In this document: positions 1 through 8,127 of the stretch, piece after piece
Layout of the letters: each line of letters starts with the position of its first letter
Position numbering within the stretch: the stretch's first letter is position 1
Source of the DNA: Cytophagales bacterium
GTDB lineage: Bacteria > Bacteroidota > Bacteroidia > Cytophagales > 172606-1
Assembly: GCA_030446715.1 (NCBI GenBank)
Contig: JAUJMU010000001.1
Location: forward strand, 225,297-289,296
Direction of reading: 5' to 3'
DNA length: 64,000 bases
Program-made: the position numbers and the translations under genes
Notes under the pieces: model-generated
Databases searched by the model: none
What the model was told of the DNA's origin: nothing
The model's input: the letters and a program-made list of their open reading frames with translations, nothing else

Positions 1-267
1 GCAATGCCAGCCGAAGGCACGGAATGGGACGAGTAGGCTTGTCAGAATCAGGATTTACAGGATAAAGGATTCCGGAGATAAAAGTATGATCAGGATAAAA
101 AGATTTCGGGGATAAAAAGAATCAACAGGATAAAACGATTCCGGGCCCTTATCCTGCCAATCCTGTAATCCTATAAATCTTGGTTCAGACAAAAAATCCG
201 GAACAGGCTACCTCCCGTTCCGGACTCCGGCAATTGATAGACCAGACTAAAAGCTAACCGCTAACCA
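1..267. repeat. Gene-free left edge with iterated CAGGATAAA words
   Basis: No gene is visible here. From about 44 to 150 the words CAGGAT, GGATAAA and GATTCCGG recur on the + strand. From about 150 to 185 the inverted forms follow (ATCCTGCC, AATCCTGTAATCC), so the stretch is a loose, imperfect inverted repeat. It resembles the word-based spacers seen in other gaps of this window. The right part (197-224) is a hairpin that probably terminates the minus-strand gene beginning at 783. Confidence 0.6.
191..224 (-). terminator. Rho-independent terminator of the TlpA-like gene
   Basis: Arms TCCGGAAC (197-204) and GTTCCGGA (217-224) are perfectly complementary around a 12-nt loop. Read on the minus strand the hairpin is followed directly by a run of six T (191-196 on the + strand are A). 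It lies 44 bases after the stop of the minus-strand gene at 268. Confidence 0.75.
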
Positions 268-783
268 CTACTCTTCCGTGTCCATCACTTCTTCCATTTT
301 TTCCAGCTTGGTGTCGGAGTAGGCTCCCGAAGTCTGGTACACGATCTTGCCGGTTTTGTCCAGTACGAAAATATAGGGGATGTCGCGCTGATCCATCTTC
401 AGTGCTTTTTTGTAACTGGCTACCTCGCCTTTGTAGATCAGCACATTCTGGTGCAGTTCGGGAGGTGTACCTTTTTTCAGTTCTTTCTCCAGCACACCGG
501 CACCAGCTTCTTTGAGTCCGCCCAGCATCGGCACAAAATACACATGCAGGTCGTACTCCGGATCAGCCATAAAGTAGGAATAAATATTCTCAAACCACGG
601 GGCCAGCACTTGCTGCGCCTTTTGCGAATACACCAGGCCTACAATGGTATACTTACCCTGTGTGTTTGTCGGAATGGTTACGGTTTTGTTCTGCAGGCTG
701 GTAGCCGTCAGGCTTGGGAAATTCTGCGCCCGGGCGGCCAGGGCAATTGACGCCAGGGTCAGCGTCAGGAGAAATTTTTTCAT
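268..783 (-). CDS. Exported thioredoxin-fold protein without CxxC
   Basis: The 171-residue protein has a signal peptide (residues 1-19, MKKFLLTLTLASIALAARAQ) and a body that reads like a TlpA or ATP10-type thioredoxin fold. It has an N-terminal FPSLTATSLQNKTVTIP segment, a KYTIVGLVYS strand, and a cis-proline-like DIPYIFVLDKTGKIVY segment near residues 133-148. Where a redox CxxC would follow the first strand it has YSQKAQQ, and there is no cysteine in the mature protein. It is therefore unlikely to be a thiol oxidoreductase and may be a chaperone-like or assembly factor. It has its own terminator downstream. Confidence 0.6.
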   Translation of the reverse strand: MKKFLLTLTLASIALAARAQNFPSLTATSLQNKTVTIPTNTQGKYTIVGLVYSQKAQQVLAPWFENIYSYFMADPEYDLHVYFVPMLGGLKEAGAGVLEKELKKGTPPELHQNVLIYKGEVASYKKALKMDQRDIPYIFVLDKTGKIVYQTSGAYSDTKLEKMEEVMDTEE

Positions 784-820
784 AGCGGATTACAATTATC
801 GAAAAGTTGAATGGGTAACG

Positions 821-1321
821 TTAATACGCCACTTTTATTCCGTGGTAAGTCTCCTGCTGCTTGTAATCTTTGCGTAGGGGATGTCCGATCCAGTCGGCGG
901 CGCACAGAATCCGGCGCAAATCGGGGTGATTTTTGAACCGTATTCCCACCAGATCGTAGGCTTCCCTTTCGTGCCAGTCGGCCGTCTGCCAGATGTGGCT
1001 GACCGTCGGCACTTCGGGCAGTGGCTCCCCTTCCCGGTTTCGCGGGAACCCGACTTTCAGCACCAGGCTGTGCTCATAGGGAATGGAATACAGGTGATAC
1101 AGGATTTCCATAGTGGCTTTGACCGGACCGTTGTCAATCGCAGTCAGGCAAGAGAGAAAATCAAAGTATGTAGCCTCATTTTCGTGCAGAAAGGCGCATA
1201 TCTCTGCAATCCGGTCCACCGGCACGGTCAGGCCCGGTTGCAGGACCCCTTCGTCGGCTGCAAGGATAATGCTGTCGCCGAAGTGGCCGGTCAGCAGGGT
1301 TTTCAGTTCATTAAAAGTCAT
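821..1321 (-). CDS. nuoC: NADH-quinone oxidoreductase subunit C
   Basis: This 166-residue protein is the 30-kDa peripheral-arm subunit of respiratory complex I, which helps carry electrons toward quinone. The family signature is clear near residues 118-140: a W-E-R-E-A-Y-D-L-V-G-I core followed by HPDLRRIL. The length matches standalone NuoC, not a NuoCD fusion. NuoD is encoded separately at 38937-40157 on the same strand, and no other nuo gene is in the window, so complex I genes are dispersed here. The ATG start at 1321 is preceded by a long spacer. Confidence 0.9.
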   Translation of the reverse strand: MTFNELKTLLTGHFGDSIILAADEGVLQPGLTVPVDRIAEICAFLHENEATYFDFLSCLTAIDNGPVKATMEILYHLYSIPYEHSLVLKVGFPRNREGEPLPEVPTVSHIWQTADWHEREAYDLVGIRFKNHPDLRRILCAADWIGHPLRKDYKQQETYHGIKVAY

Positions 1322-1626
1322 GGCAGGAATTTAAGTGCCTGAGCAAAAGGAATAAGGTATCGGTTCCAACGGGAGGCGCTGGTATCCATAACATTGCATA
1401 CCGAACAACCAATAACCAACAACTATTGAATGGGCTGAAGGTCCGCAGAAGCGGATTGCCGGAGCCGGATTAACATTTAACTTTGCTTTTCGCCTCAGGA
1501 GTAAAATTACGGCGAACTTCCGGACTTATCTTCAGGTAGAGGCCAGTCATTTGATTTACTCCGGTAGCCGGCTCCCGCAGGGACAGTCAATGACAAATAA
1601 CCAATAACGAACAACGAATCATACCC
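1322..1626. repeat. Spacer with iterated AATAACCAACAAC words
   Basis: This 305-bp gap holds two word clusters. Positions 1405-1430 carry ACAACCAATAACCAACAACT, and positions 1588-1620 carry AAATAACCAATAACGAAC with neighbours of the same type. The reverse complement of these words recurs at 49124-49168. A candidate promoter for yebC lies between the clusters. Confidence 0.55.
1455..1485 (+). promoter_or_regulatory. Candidate Bacteroidota promoter for yebC
   Basis: A perfect -7 box TAACTTTG (1478-1485, consensus TAnnTTTG) is preceded by ATTG (1455-1458, consensus TTTG) at a spacing of 19 bases, the usual spacing in this phylum. It faces the yebC gene and would leave a leader of about 135 bases. 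Confidence 0.4.
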
Positions 1627-2334
1627 ATGGGCAGAGCATTTGAATTCAGAAGAGCCAGAAAAGAGAAGCGGTGGGACTGGATGGCCAGGACTTTCACCAA
1701 AATTGGCAAGGAAATTTCGATGGCCGTCAGACAGGGCGGAGCCGACCCGGAGAACAATCCCCGCCTGAGGACCATTATTCAGACCGCCAAAACCAGCAAT
1801 ATGCCCAAAGACCGCGTCGAAGCGGCCATCAAGCGGGCATCGTCCAAGGATGAAAAGGACTACGAAGAATTAGTGTACGAAGGCTACGGCCCCTATGGCG
1901 TGGCGATTCTGGTGGAAACCGCTACCGACAACCCGACCCGTACCGTTGCCAGCATCCGGATGTACTTCACGCGCGGCGGTGGTACGTTAGGCAAAACCGG
2001 CTCACTGGACTTTGTCTTTACGCGCAAGGGCGTTTTCCGCTTTGATGCTGCCGGGCTGGACCGTGAAGAACTTGAATTTGAAGGCATTGACCACGGCCTG
2101 GAGGAGATCACCGGGGAAGAAGGCGAACTGGTTGTTTATACACCTTATACCGAATTTGCCCGGATGCAGAAGTTTCTGGAAGAAAAAGGCATAAACGTTA
2201 CCAGCGCCCAGTTGCAGCGCATCCCGACCAGCTCCGTCGCCCTGACCGCCGGGCAGGAAGACGAGATCATGGAACTGATCGAGAAATTTGAGCAGGACGA
2301 AGACGTGCAGGCGGTTTACCACAACGTGTCCTGA
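1627..2334 (+). CDS. yebC: YebC/PmpR-family protein
   Basis: The 235-residue protein matches the YebC/PmpR family along its whole length: MGRAFEFRRARKEKRWDWMARTF at the start, then KIGKEISMAVRQGGADPENN, NMPKDRVEAAIKRAS (residues about 59-73), YEGYGPYGVAILVE, and a GTLGKTGSLDFVF segment. Members are described as transcriptional regulators and, more recently, as factors that relieve ribosome stalling at proline runs. The family runs about 240-250 residues, so this copy is full length. It appears monocistronic, and the ABC ATPase downstream converges on it. Confidence 0.9.
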   Translation: MGRAFEFRRARKEKRWDWMARTFTKIGKEISMAVRQGGADPENNPRLRTIIQTAKTSNMPKDRVEAAIKRASSKDEKDYEELVYEGYGPYGVAILVETATDNPTRTVASIRMYFTRGGGTLGKTGSLDFVFTRKGVFRFDAAGLDREELEFEGIDHGLEEITGEEGELVVYTPYTEFARMQKFLEEKGINVTSAQLQRIPTSSVALTAGQEDEIMELIEKFEQDEDVQAVYHNVS

Positions 2335-2352
2335 GTTGGAGGGAACAGCCGG

Positions 2353-3048
2353 TTACCGTACGCCGGCGTTCTCAGTTACCGTATCCGATACCAGCGCCCC
2401 GCCCCTGATGCGGATGATGCGACCGGTGCGGGCTGCCAGGTCAAGGTCGTGCGTAACCAGCACCAGCGTAGTTCCGGCCTCGCGGTTCAGCTGAAAAATC
2501 AGATCAATCACCTTTTCGCTGGTTTCAGTGTCAAGGTTACCGGTGGGCTCATCGGCAAACAGGATTTTGGGACGGTTGGCAAACGCCCGGGCCAGCGACA
2601 CCCGCTGCTGCTCACCGCCTGAAAGCTGGGTCGGATAGTGGTGGCTGCGCTGCCCCAGGCCTACTTTCTCCAGCAATTCCCGGGCTACCCGGCCGGCACC
2701 TTTCTCGCCGCGCAGTTCGAGAGGCACCATTACGTTTTCGAGGGCCGTCAGCGTGGGCAGCAGCTGAAAGTTCTGGAAGATAAAGCCCACGTACTGATTC
2801 CGGACGGCTGCCCGCTGGTCTTCGCTCAGGTCGTCGAGGCGGATATTATTGAGGTGCACGGTGCCCGAAGAGGCGCGGTCGAGGCCGGCGCAAAGGCCCA
2901 GCAGGGTGGTTTTGCCGCTGCCCGAAGGCCCGACAATGGAGAAAGTGTCACCGGGTTGAATCTCAAAACTGACATTGTCGAGTACGGTAAGGGTACGGCC
3001 GCCGCTCTGGTAGGTCTTGGTTAAATTGCTGACGCGTAATATGCTCAT
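2353..3048 (-). CDS. ABC transporter ATPase, YbbA/LolD type
   Basis: This 231-residue nucleotide-binding protein of the LolD/YbbA/MacB export group has a Walker [10 protein letters not shown] (residues 40-48), a Q-loop [13 protein letters not shown], a signature LSGGEQQR, a Walker [13 protein letters not shown] and a switch histidine in VTHD. It has no membrane domain, so it must pair with a separate FtsX-like permease. No permease is adjacent, and the nearest (54228) is far away. It is divergent from a TesA-like lipase gene, the same arrangement as ybbA and tesA in Escherichia coli, which favours YbbA over LolD. Confidence 0.8.
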   Translation of the reverse strand: MSILRVSNLTKTYQSGGRTLTVLDNVSFEIQPGDTFSIVGPSGSGKTTLLGLCAGLDRASSGTVHLNNIRLDDLSEDQRAAVRNQYVGFIFQNFQLLPTLTALENVMVPLELRGEKGAGRVARELLEKVGLGQRSHHYPTQLSGGEQQRVSLARAFANRPKILFADEPTGNLDTETSEKVIDLIFQLNREAGTTLVLVTHDLDLAARTGRIIRIRGGALVSDTVTENAGVR

Positions 3049-3195
3049 GGGGAAAGGGCTGTTTCACCTAAACAAATAATAGGGAGAATGGATCAACTTA
3101 AGGGCATAAATTTGACGAATGGCGGCGGGAGTATCCCGGAAGGCAAATCTCCTTGTCATTTATCCGTAGTATGCATGGGATCAACGTACAAGATA

Positions 3196-3912
3196 ATGCA
3201 AAATCATAAATATGTTTTCTTCTGGCTGCTGACCATGCTGACCCTCGCCGGCTGCCAGGCCAAACAAGATACCAGCGAAGCCGGAAATCAGACTGCTTCT
3301 GCGCAGGCAGATGGGGCGCAGGAAACCGATCCGCAGCGGCAGAAGACAATTCTGTTTTTCGGCAACAGCCTCACGGCCGGCTACGGCCTCGACCAGGCAC
3401 AGGCGTTCCCGGCCCTGATTCAGGAAAAACTTGATTCGGCGAAATTCAATTACCGGGTGATCAATGCGGGGCTCAGCGGCGAGACATCGGCCGGCGGAAA
3501 GAGCCGCATCAGTTGGGTGCTGCGCCAGCCGGTAGATGTATTCGTGCTCGAACTGGGTGCCAATGACGGGTTGCGGGGCATTCCGCTGGAATCAACAAAG
3601 AGGAACCTGCAGGCTATTATTGACACCGTACGGGAGAAGAGTCCGCAGGCGCAGATTGTGATTGCGGGCATGCAGATTCCGCCCAATATGGGCCGCGCTT
3701 ATACCACTCAGTTCCGGGAGTTGTTTGGGGATCTGGCCAAAGAAAACAATACGGCCCTCATTCCTTTTCTGCTGGAAGGCGTGGGTGGTGTACCACGGCT
3801 CAACCAGCCTGACGGCATCCACCCCACAGAGGAGGGCCACCGGATCGTGGCGCAGAACGTATGGCAGGTGCTGCAGCCGGTACTGCAAAGCGGACCGGCG
3901 GGTGGAACGTAG
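3196..3912 (+). CDS. TesA-like SGNH lipase/arylesterase lipoprotein
   Basis: From the ATG at 3196 the protein (238 residues) begins with a lipoprotein signal, FFWLLTMLTLAGC, with lipobox LAGC. It therefore probably sits lipid-anchored in the envelope. The open frame extends upstream to 3088, but that would bury the signal peptide. SGNH blocks are present: FFGNSLTAGYG (nucleophile Ser), a Gly in the second block, LGANDGLRG (Asn), and DGIHPTEEGH (catalytic Asp and His). These fit lysophospholipase L1/acyl-CoA thioesterase I (TesA). It is divergent from the YbbA-type ATPase. Confidence 0.8.
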   Translation: MQNHKYVFFWLLTMLTLAGCQAKQDTSEAGNQTASAQADGAQETDPQRQKTILFFGNSLTAGYGLDQAQAFPALIQEKLDSAKFNYRVINAGLSGETSAGGKSRISWVLRQPVDVFVLELGANDGLRGIPLESTKRNLQAIIDTVREKSPQAQIVIAGMQIPPNMGRAYTTQFRELFGDLAKENNTALIPFLLEGVGGVPRLNQPDGIHPTEEGHRIVAQNVWQVLQPVLQSGPAGGT

Positions 3913-4805
3913 GAAACGGCAGCATCAGCAGACAGATCACCGAAATCAGTATTTTTGATCATTCTAACGTAAGTCAGGGATTGGCCGGCGAATACGATAA
4001 GATACTTGAGGAGAATATAGCTTCGGTTTTTATACCGCTTGCGGAGAAATATTTAGGTTTCAAAATCCGGAGGAGTGAAGAACTAAAGGATAAACTTCAG
4101 ACCACCATTGAAAAAGAGCCGGATTTTATCCGGATCGTGGAGGCTGATACCGGCGAACGGTTTATTCTGCACCTGGAGTTTCAGAGTGCGGATGAAGAAG
4201 GGATGATCTACCGGATGCAGGAGTATTACGGACTTCTGCGGCGGAAATACCAGTTGCCGGTCAGGCAGTTTGTGATTTATCTGGGGCAGAAGGCCTCGAA
4301 GATGCAGACCCAACCGGCCCCGGGAGAGATATTTAAAGGATTTGCTTTGAAAAGTTTGCGGGAGTATTCTTACCGGAACCTGCTGGCTTCGGAGATTCCC
4401 GAAGAAATCCTCCTGACAATCCTGGCTGACTTTGAAGGAAAGAAGCCGGTAGAAGTGCTGAACAGCATTTTAAACAAATTGAAAGAAATTACGCCGGAAG
4501 AGATTGTGTTACGCAGGTACATCCGGCAATTAGCCATTCTGGCCCGGCTTCGTAACCTGACCAAAGAGACTCAAAAACAAATCAAAGCCATGGGATTAAC
4601 TTATAATATCACCGAAGACTTCCTCTACCAGCAGGGTCTGGAAAAAGGACTGGAAAAGGGCCTTGAAAAAGGCTTGGAGAGGGGAAAAAAGGAACTCATC
4701 CTTGAAATGCTGAAAGACGGATCGTTGCCGCTGGAGAAGATTGCAGCTCTGGCCAAGGTATCGGCTGAGTACGTGAAGCAGGTAGCGGAAGAGCTGCAGA
4801 AGTAA
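3861..4805 (+). CDS. Rpn/YhgA-like PD-(D/E)XK nuclease family protein
   Basis: The product resembles the Rpn family (recombination-promoting nucleases once called transposase_31). It has DKILEENIASVFIPLAEKYLG near the start, a nuclease-core-like FILHLEFQSADEEGMIYRM, then YYGLLRRKYQLPVRQFVIYLG. The C-terminus (about residues 255-275) has four tandem GLEKG-type repeats ending in GLERGKKE, followed by a helical tail. The start is uncertain. The ATG at 3861 overlaps the lipase gene by 52 bases, and the recognisable family only begins near residue 29 (about 3945), so a non-ATG start after 3912 is possible. Confidence 0.7.
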   Translation: MAGAAAGTAKRTGGWNVGNGSISRQITEISIFDHSNVSQGLAGEYDKILEENIASVFIPLAEKYLGFKIRRSEELKDKLQTTIEKEPDFIRIVEADTGERFILHLEFQSADEEGMIYRMQEYYGLLRRKYQLPVRQFVIYLGQKASKMQTQPAPGEIFKGFALKSLREYSYRNLLASEIPEEILLTILADFEGKKPVEVLNSILNKLKEITPEEIVLRRYIRQLAILARLRNLTKETQKQIKAMGLTYNITEDFLYQQGLEKGLEKGLEKGLERGKKELILEMLKDGSLPLEKIAALAKVSAEYVKQVAEELQK

Positions 4806-4825
4806 TAACCTTTATCCCTTCCTTT

Positions 4826-5818
4826 ATGGCTCTTTTGTATACCACCCCTTTTCACTCCGGAGATCTCGGGGCCTACTCCTTTCTGGTGACCGGCGGCGCG
4901 GGATTTATCGGGTCCCATATCGTAGAATACCTGCTCAGGCACAGAGCCGGTAAAGTGCGTGTACTGGATGATTTTGCCACCGGCTTTGAACAAAATCTGC
5001 TTCCTTTCCGGGAAAATTCCCGTTTTGAGTTCATTCAGGGCGACATCCGTAACCCGGATGACTGCTGCAGGGCCTGCGAGGGAATTGATTTCGTATCGCA
5101 CCAGGCGGCGCTGGGGTCGGTGCCCCGCAGCATCAATGATCCGGCTACCACCAACGCCGTGAATATTACGGGCTTTCTCAACATGCTGATAGCTGCCCGG
5201 GACGCCGGCGTGAAGCGGCTGGTGTACGCCGCTTCGTCGTCTACCTACGGCGACAGCAGCCTGCTGCCCAAAGTAGAAGACCAGATTGGTAAACCGCTGT
5301 CGCCTTACGCCGTCACCAAATACGTGAATGAGCTGTACGCCGACGTATTTGCCCGCACCTACGGGATGAAACTGACCGGACTGCGTTACTTCAACGTATT
5401 CGGGCCGCGTCAAAGCCCGGAAGGTGCCTACGCGGCCGTAATTCCGCTGCTGATTAAATCCCTGCTGACGGGTACGTCGCCGGTGATTCACGGGGACGGG
5501 GAGCAGACGCGGGATTTTACCTTCGTAGCCAATGCCGTGCAGGCGAATATCCGGGCACTTTTTGCGCCTGAAGAAGCGGTGAATCAAGTGTACAACATCG
5601 CAGTGGGTGACCGGACTTCCCTCAATCAGCTGTTCCGCCTGCTGAAGAGAGCTGCCCGGTCCGACATCGAACCTACTTACGTGGCACCCCGCCCCGGTGA
5701 CATCCGCGACAGCCTCGCTGATATTTCCAAAGCCCAAAGGTTGCTTGGTTACCAGCCAACCGTTAAAATTGAGGAAGGATTGAAACTTACACTTAACTGG
5801 TTCAGAAATAGTCTGTGA
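4826..5818 (+). CDS. NAD-dependent sugar epimerase (WbpP/Gne-like)
   Basis: This 330-residue extended short-chain dehydrogenase has a Rossmann motif GGAGFIGSH (residues 23-31), ASSSTYGD with the catalytic Ser region, YAVTKYVNELYA with the Tyr/Lys pair, and a nucleotide-sugar-binding region RYFNVFGPRQSPEG. It most resembles UDP-GlcNAc/UDP-GalNAc or UDP-glucose 4-epimerases of the WbpP type. It starts 20 bases after the Rpn gene and is followed by rmlA, so the two probably supply activated sugars for surface glycans. Substrate is inferred. Confidence 0.75.
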   Translation: MALLYTTPFHSGDLGAYSFLVTGGAGFIGSHIVEYLLRHRAGKVRVLDDFATGFEQNLLPFRENSRFEFIQGDIRNPDDCCRACEGIDFVSHQAALGSVPRSINDPATTNAVNITGFLNMLIAARDAGVKRLVYAASSSTYGDSSLLPKVEDQIGKPLSPYAVTKYVNELYADVFARTYGMKLTGLRYFNVFGPRQSPEGAYAAVIPLLIKSLLTGTSPVIHGDGEQTRDFTFVANAVQANIRALFAPEEAVNQVYNIAVGDRTSLNQLFRLLKRAARSDIEPTYVAPRPGDIRDSLADISKAQRLLGYQPTVKIEEGLKLTLNWFRNSL

Positions 5819-5903
5819 GTGTAAGGGTTGAGGAGTTTTGCCTCAAGTCTACTTACCCCCAACTCCCAAACCCTTTAACTCCTCAACACCCAAACTCCCA
5901 CAC
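5815..5903. repeat. Spacer with inverted AACTCCTCAACCC words
   Basis: The gap between the epimerase and rmlA reads GTAAGGGTTGAGGAGTTTTG and then, inverted, CTTTAACTCCTCAACACCC, with AACTCCCAAACC copies between. It is one of the word-based spacers of this window. The open frame of rmlA runs through it, but it is not coding-like. Confidence 0.5.
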
Positions 5904-6767
5904 ATGAAAGGCATTATTCTGGCCGGCGGCTCCGGCACCCGTCTGCACCCGCTCACCCTCGCTGTCAGCAAACAGCTGATGCCGGTGTACGACAAACCCA
6001 TGATTTACTATCCGCTCTCCACGCTGATGATGGCGGGCATCAAGGATGTACTGATCATCTCCACGCCACATGACCTGCCCATGTTCCGGAAGCTGCTCAG
6101 CGACGGCAGTACCATCGGGTGCAATTTTTCCTACGCCGTGCAGCCTGAACCCAATGGCCTCGCGCAGGCCTTCGTGATCGGAGCAAACTTTGTGGGTAAT
6201 GACAAAGCCGCGCTGGTACTGGGCGACAATATTTTTTACGGCAGTGGCCTGCGCAAGCTGCTCAGGGCCAACAGCGACCCGGATGGCGGCGTTGTATTTG
6301 CCTACCACGTAAACGACCCGGAGCGGTACGGCGTGGTGGAGTTTGACAAGGAAAAAAGGGCCATTTCCATTGAAGAGAAACCTGCTTCTCCCAAATCCAA
6401 CTACGCGGTACCGGGCCTGTACTTTTACGACAATGAGGTAATATCCATTGCCCGCAGCCTGAAGCCCAGCCCGCGGGGCGAGTACGAAATTACGGATGTA
6501 AACAAAGCGTATCTGGAACGCGGCAAGTTGCAGGTAGGCATTCTGGACCGCGGCACGGCCTGGCTCGACACGGGTACTTTTGCTTCACTGATGCAGGCGG
6601 GCAACTTCGTGCAGGTAATCGAAGAGCGTCAGGGTCTCAAAATCGGCTGCATCGAAGAAGTAGCCTACCGCGAAGGCTTCATCACTGCCGACCAGCTGGC
6701 CCAGATTGCCCGGCCCCTCGTCAAGAGCGGTTACGGTAAGTACCTGATGAGTGTACTGGACTCATGA
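5904..6767 (+). CDS. rmlA: Glucose-1-phosphate thymidylyltransferase
   Basis: This 287-residue enzyme makes dTDP-glucose from dTTP and glucose-1-phosphate, the first step of dTDP-rhamnose synthesis. The start ATG at 5904 gives the canonical N-terminus [18 protein letters not shown]. Other family segments are [49 protein letters not shown] and [11 protein letters not shown]. The frame upstream to 5838 lies in repetitive spacer and is rejected. The rest of the rhamnose pathway (rmlBCD) is not in the window. Confidence 0.93.
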   Translation: MKGIILAGGSGTRLHPLTLAVSKQLMPVYDKPMIYYPLSTLMMAGIKDVLIISTPHDLPMFRKLLSDGSTIGCNFSYAVQPEPNGLAQAFVIGANFVGNDKAALVLGDNIFYGSGLRKLLRANSDPDGGVVFAYHVNDPERYGVVEFDKEKRAISIEEKPASPKSNYAVPGLYFYDNEVISIARSLKPSPRGEYEITDVNKAYLERGKLQVGILDRGTAWLDTGTFASLMQAGNFVQVIEERQGLKIGCIEEVAYREGFITADQLAQIARPLVKSGYGKYLMSVLDS

Positions 6768-6835
6768 GGTCAAACAGGAGACGGGAGATTTCAGATTCTG
6801 ACATCCAGGTAATACCGGAATGAAACGGATGATGC

Positions 6836-6905
6836 GTATTTACGAAGTGGTGTATGGCTGTAAATCAGAAATCACCTATACAGCCATATAGCCATTCAAT
6901 CATCA
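6836..6905. repeat. Spacer repeat of the TATGGCTGTA / ACAGCCATATA family
   Basis: The gap holds GTGTATGGCTGTAAATC and then CTATACAGCCATATAGCCAT, an inverted pair. The same words recur at 17073-17135 and as a perfect 25-bp inverted repeat at 46761-46874. Confidence 0.55.
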
Positions 6906-7085
6906 TTTGGGTATAAGAAGGCGGAAACGTTCTTTTTGCAGCCGGCTGATCTGCTGCTGATAACTCCGTTCACTGCGCAGGAACTCCTCCTGTACAGCAC
7001 GCATCTCCTCCATATTCTGCATTGTTTCTTCCTGAATCTTTCTTTTCGGCCAAATTACCCAACTTGCAGGGAAAGGCGGATATGT

Positions 7086-7964
7086 ATGATCAGACTACTG
7101 GCACCTGCCCACTGGAAGGACTACCAGTTGGTGGATTCGGGCGGCTTTGAAAAACTGGAAAAATTCGGTGATTACACACTGGCGCGGCCGGAGCCCCAGG
7201 CCGTGTGGGATAAGTCGCTGCCGGAAGAAGAGTGGCAGCGTCGGGCCTCCGCTTTTTTCCGGAAGGAGAAGAACAATCCGGAAAAGGGCCAGTGGGAACT
7301 CAAACGCGGCATGAAAGACAAGTGGCTCATGGACTACCGCCACGACAGACTGCAGCTGACATTTAAAATTGCCCTTTCTTCCTTCAGGCACGTGGGCATT
7401 TTTCCGGAACAGGCCGCCAACTGGGATTATATTTTCGAGAAAACCAGCCTGTTTCAGAATCCGCGTGTTCTCAATCTGTTTGCCTACACGGGTGGCGCTT
7501 CTCTTGCCGCCAAAGCCGCCGGCGCCGATGTGGTGCACGTAGATTCAGTAAAACAGGTGGTCAGCTGGGCCCGCGAAAATATGGAAGTCAGCCGCCTCGA
7601 CAACATCCGTTGGATCGTGGATGACGCTACCAAATACGTAAAACGGGAAGTAAAGCGCGGCAGTCTGTACCAGGGCATTATCCTTGACCCACCAGCCTAC
7701 GGCCGCGGTCCGGAGGGCGAAAAATGGCTGCTCGAAGAACACATCAATGAGTTTCTGAAACTCTGCGCCCAACTGCTCGACCCGCAGGGCCACTACCTGA
7801 TTCTGAACCTGTATTCGCTGGGCTTTTCGGCGCTGATCGTGGACAATCTGATCACCTCCTGCTTCGGCAAAGTAGCGCAACCGGAGTACGGCGAACTTTA
7901 CCTGCCCGATTCATTCAACAAAAAGCTACCTCTGGGCGTTTTTTATAGGTTCAGCAACGTGTAA
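7086..7964 (+). CDS. SAM-dependent methyltransferase, RlmI-like
   Basis: This 292-residue class I methyltransferase probably acts on 23S rRNA. The SAM-binding motif is NLFAYTGGASLAAKAAGA with an acidic VDSVKQVV loop. The catalytic NPPF-like motif is LDPPAYGRGPEG, as in RlmI/RlmK-type enzymes. The ATG at 7086 (MIRLLAPAHWKDYQLVDSGG) is chosen because upstream frame sequence to 6936 is not conserved-looking and would add 50 odd residues. It lacks an obvious N-terminal PUA domain, so the precise target base is not known. Confidence 0.75.
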   Translation: MIRLLAPAHWKDYQLVDSGGFEKLEKFGDYTLARPEPQAVWDKSLPEEEWQRRASAFFRKEKNNPEKGQWELKRGMKDKWLMDYRHDRLQLTFKIALSSFRHVGIFPEQAANWDYIFEKTSLFQNPRVLNLFAYTGGASLAAKAAGADVVHVDSVKQVVSWARENMEVSRLDNIRWIVDDATKYVKREVKRGSLYQGIILDPPAYGRGPEGEKWLLEEHINEFLKLCAQLLDPQGHYLILNLYSLGFSALIVDNLITSCFGKVAQPEYGELYLPDSFNKKLPLGVFYRFSNV

Positions 7965-7969
7965 GTAAA

Positions 7970-8125
7970 TTGACAATTGAAATTGGATAATTGACAATTG
8001 GGGCGTGGAAGCAGGCATAAGTGGCAAGGTCAGGCAGCAAAAGTCTGGTTTGCCTTGCCTCTGCCCGATCAGCGCCGGTGAAGTATCATACATTTTCAAT
8101 TGTCAATTATCAATTGTCAATTAAA
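7970..8125. repeat. Spacer bounded by inverted AATTGACAATTG words
   Basis: The left edge (7970-8000) contains ATTGACAATTGAAATTGG and ATAATTGACAATTGG. The right edge (8093-8123) contains TTTTCAATTGTCAATTATC and CAATTGTCAATTAA, the reverse complement. Together they make an inverted repeat around about 90 bp of ordinary sequence. No gene is seen. Confidence 0.6.
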
Positions 8126-8127
8126 CC

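Noticed and set aside
4625-5737. Long minus-strand open frame (370 codons) over the epimerase gene
   Set aside because: It is opposite a clear epimerase, has no start region or family motif, and its residues look like a shadow (many Arg, His, Gly, Gln).
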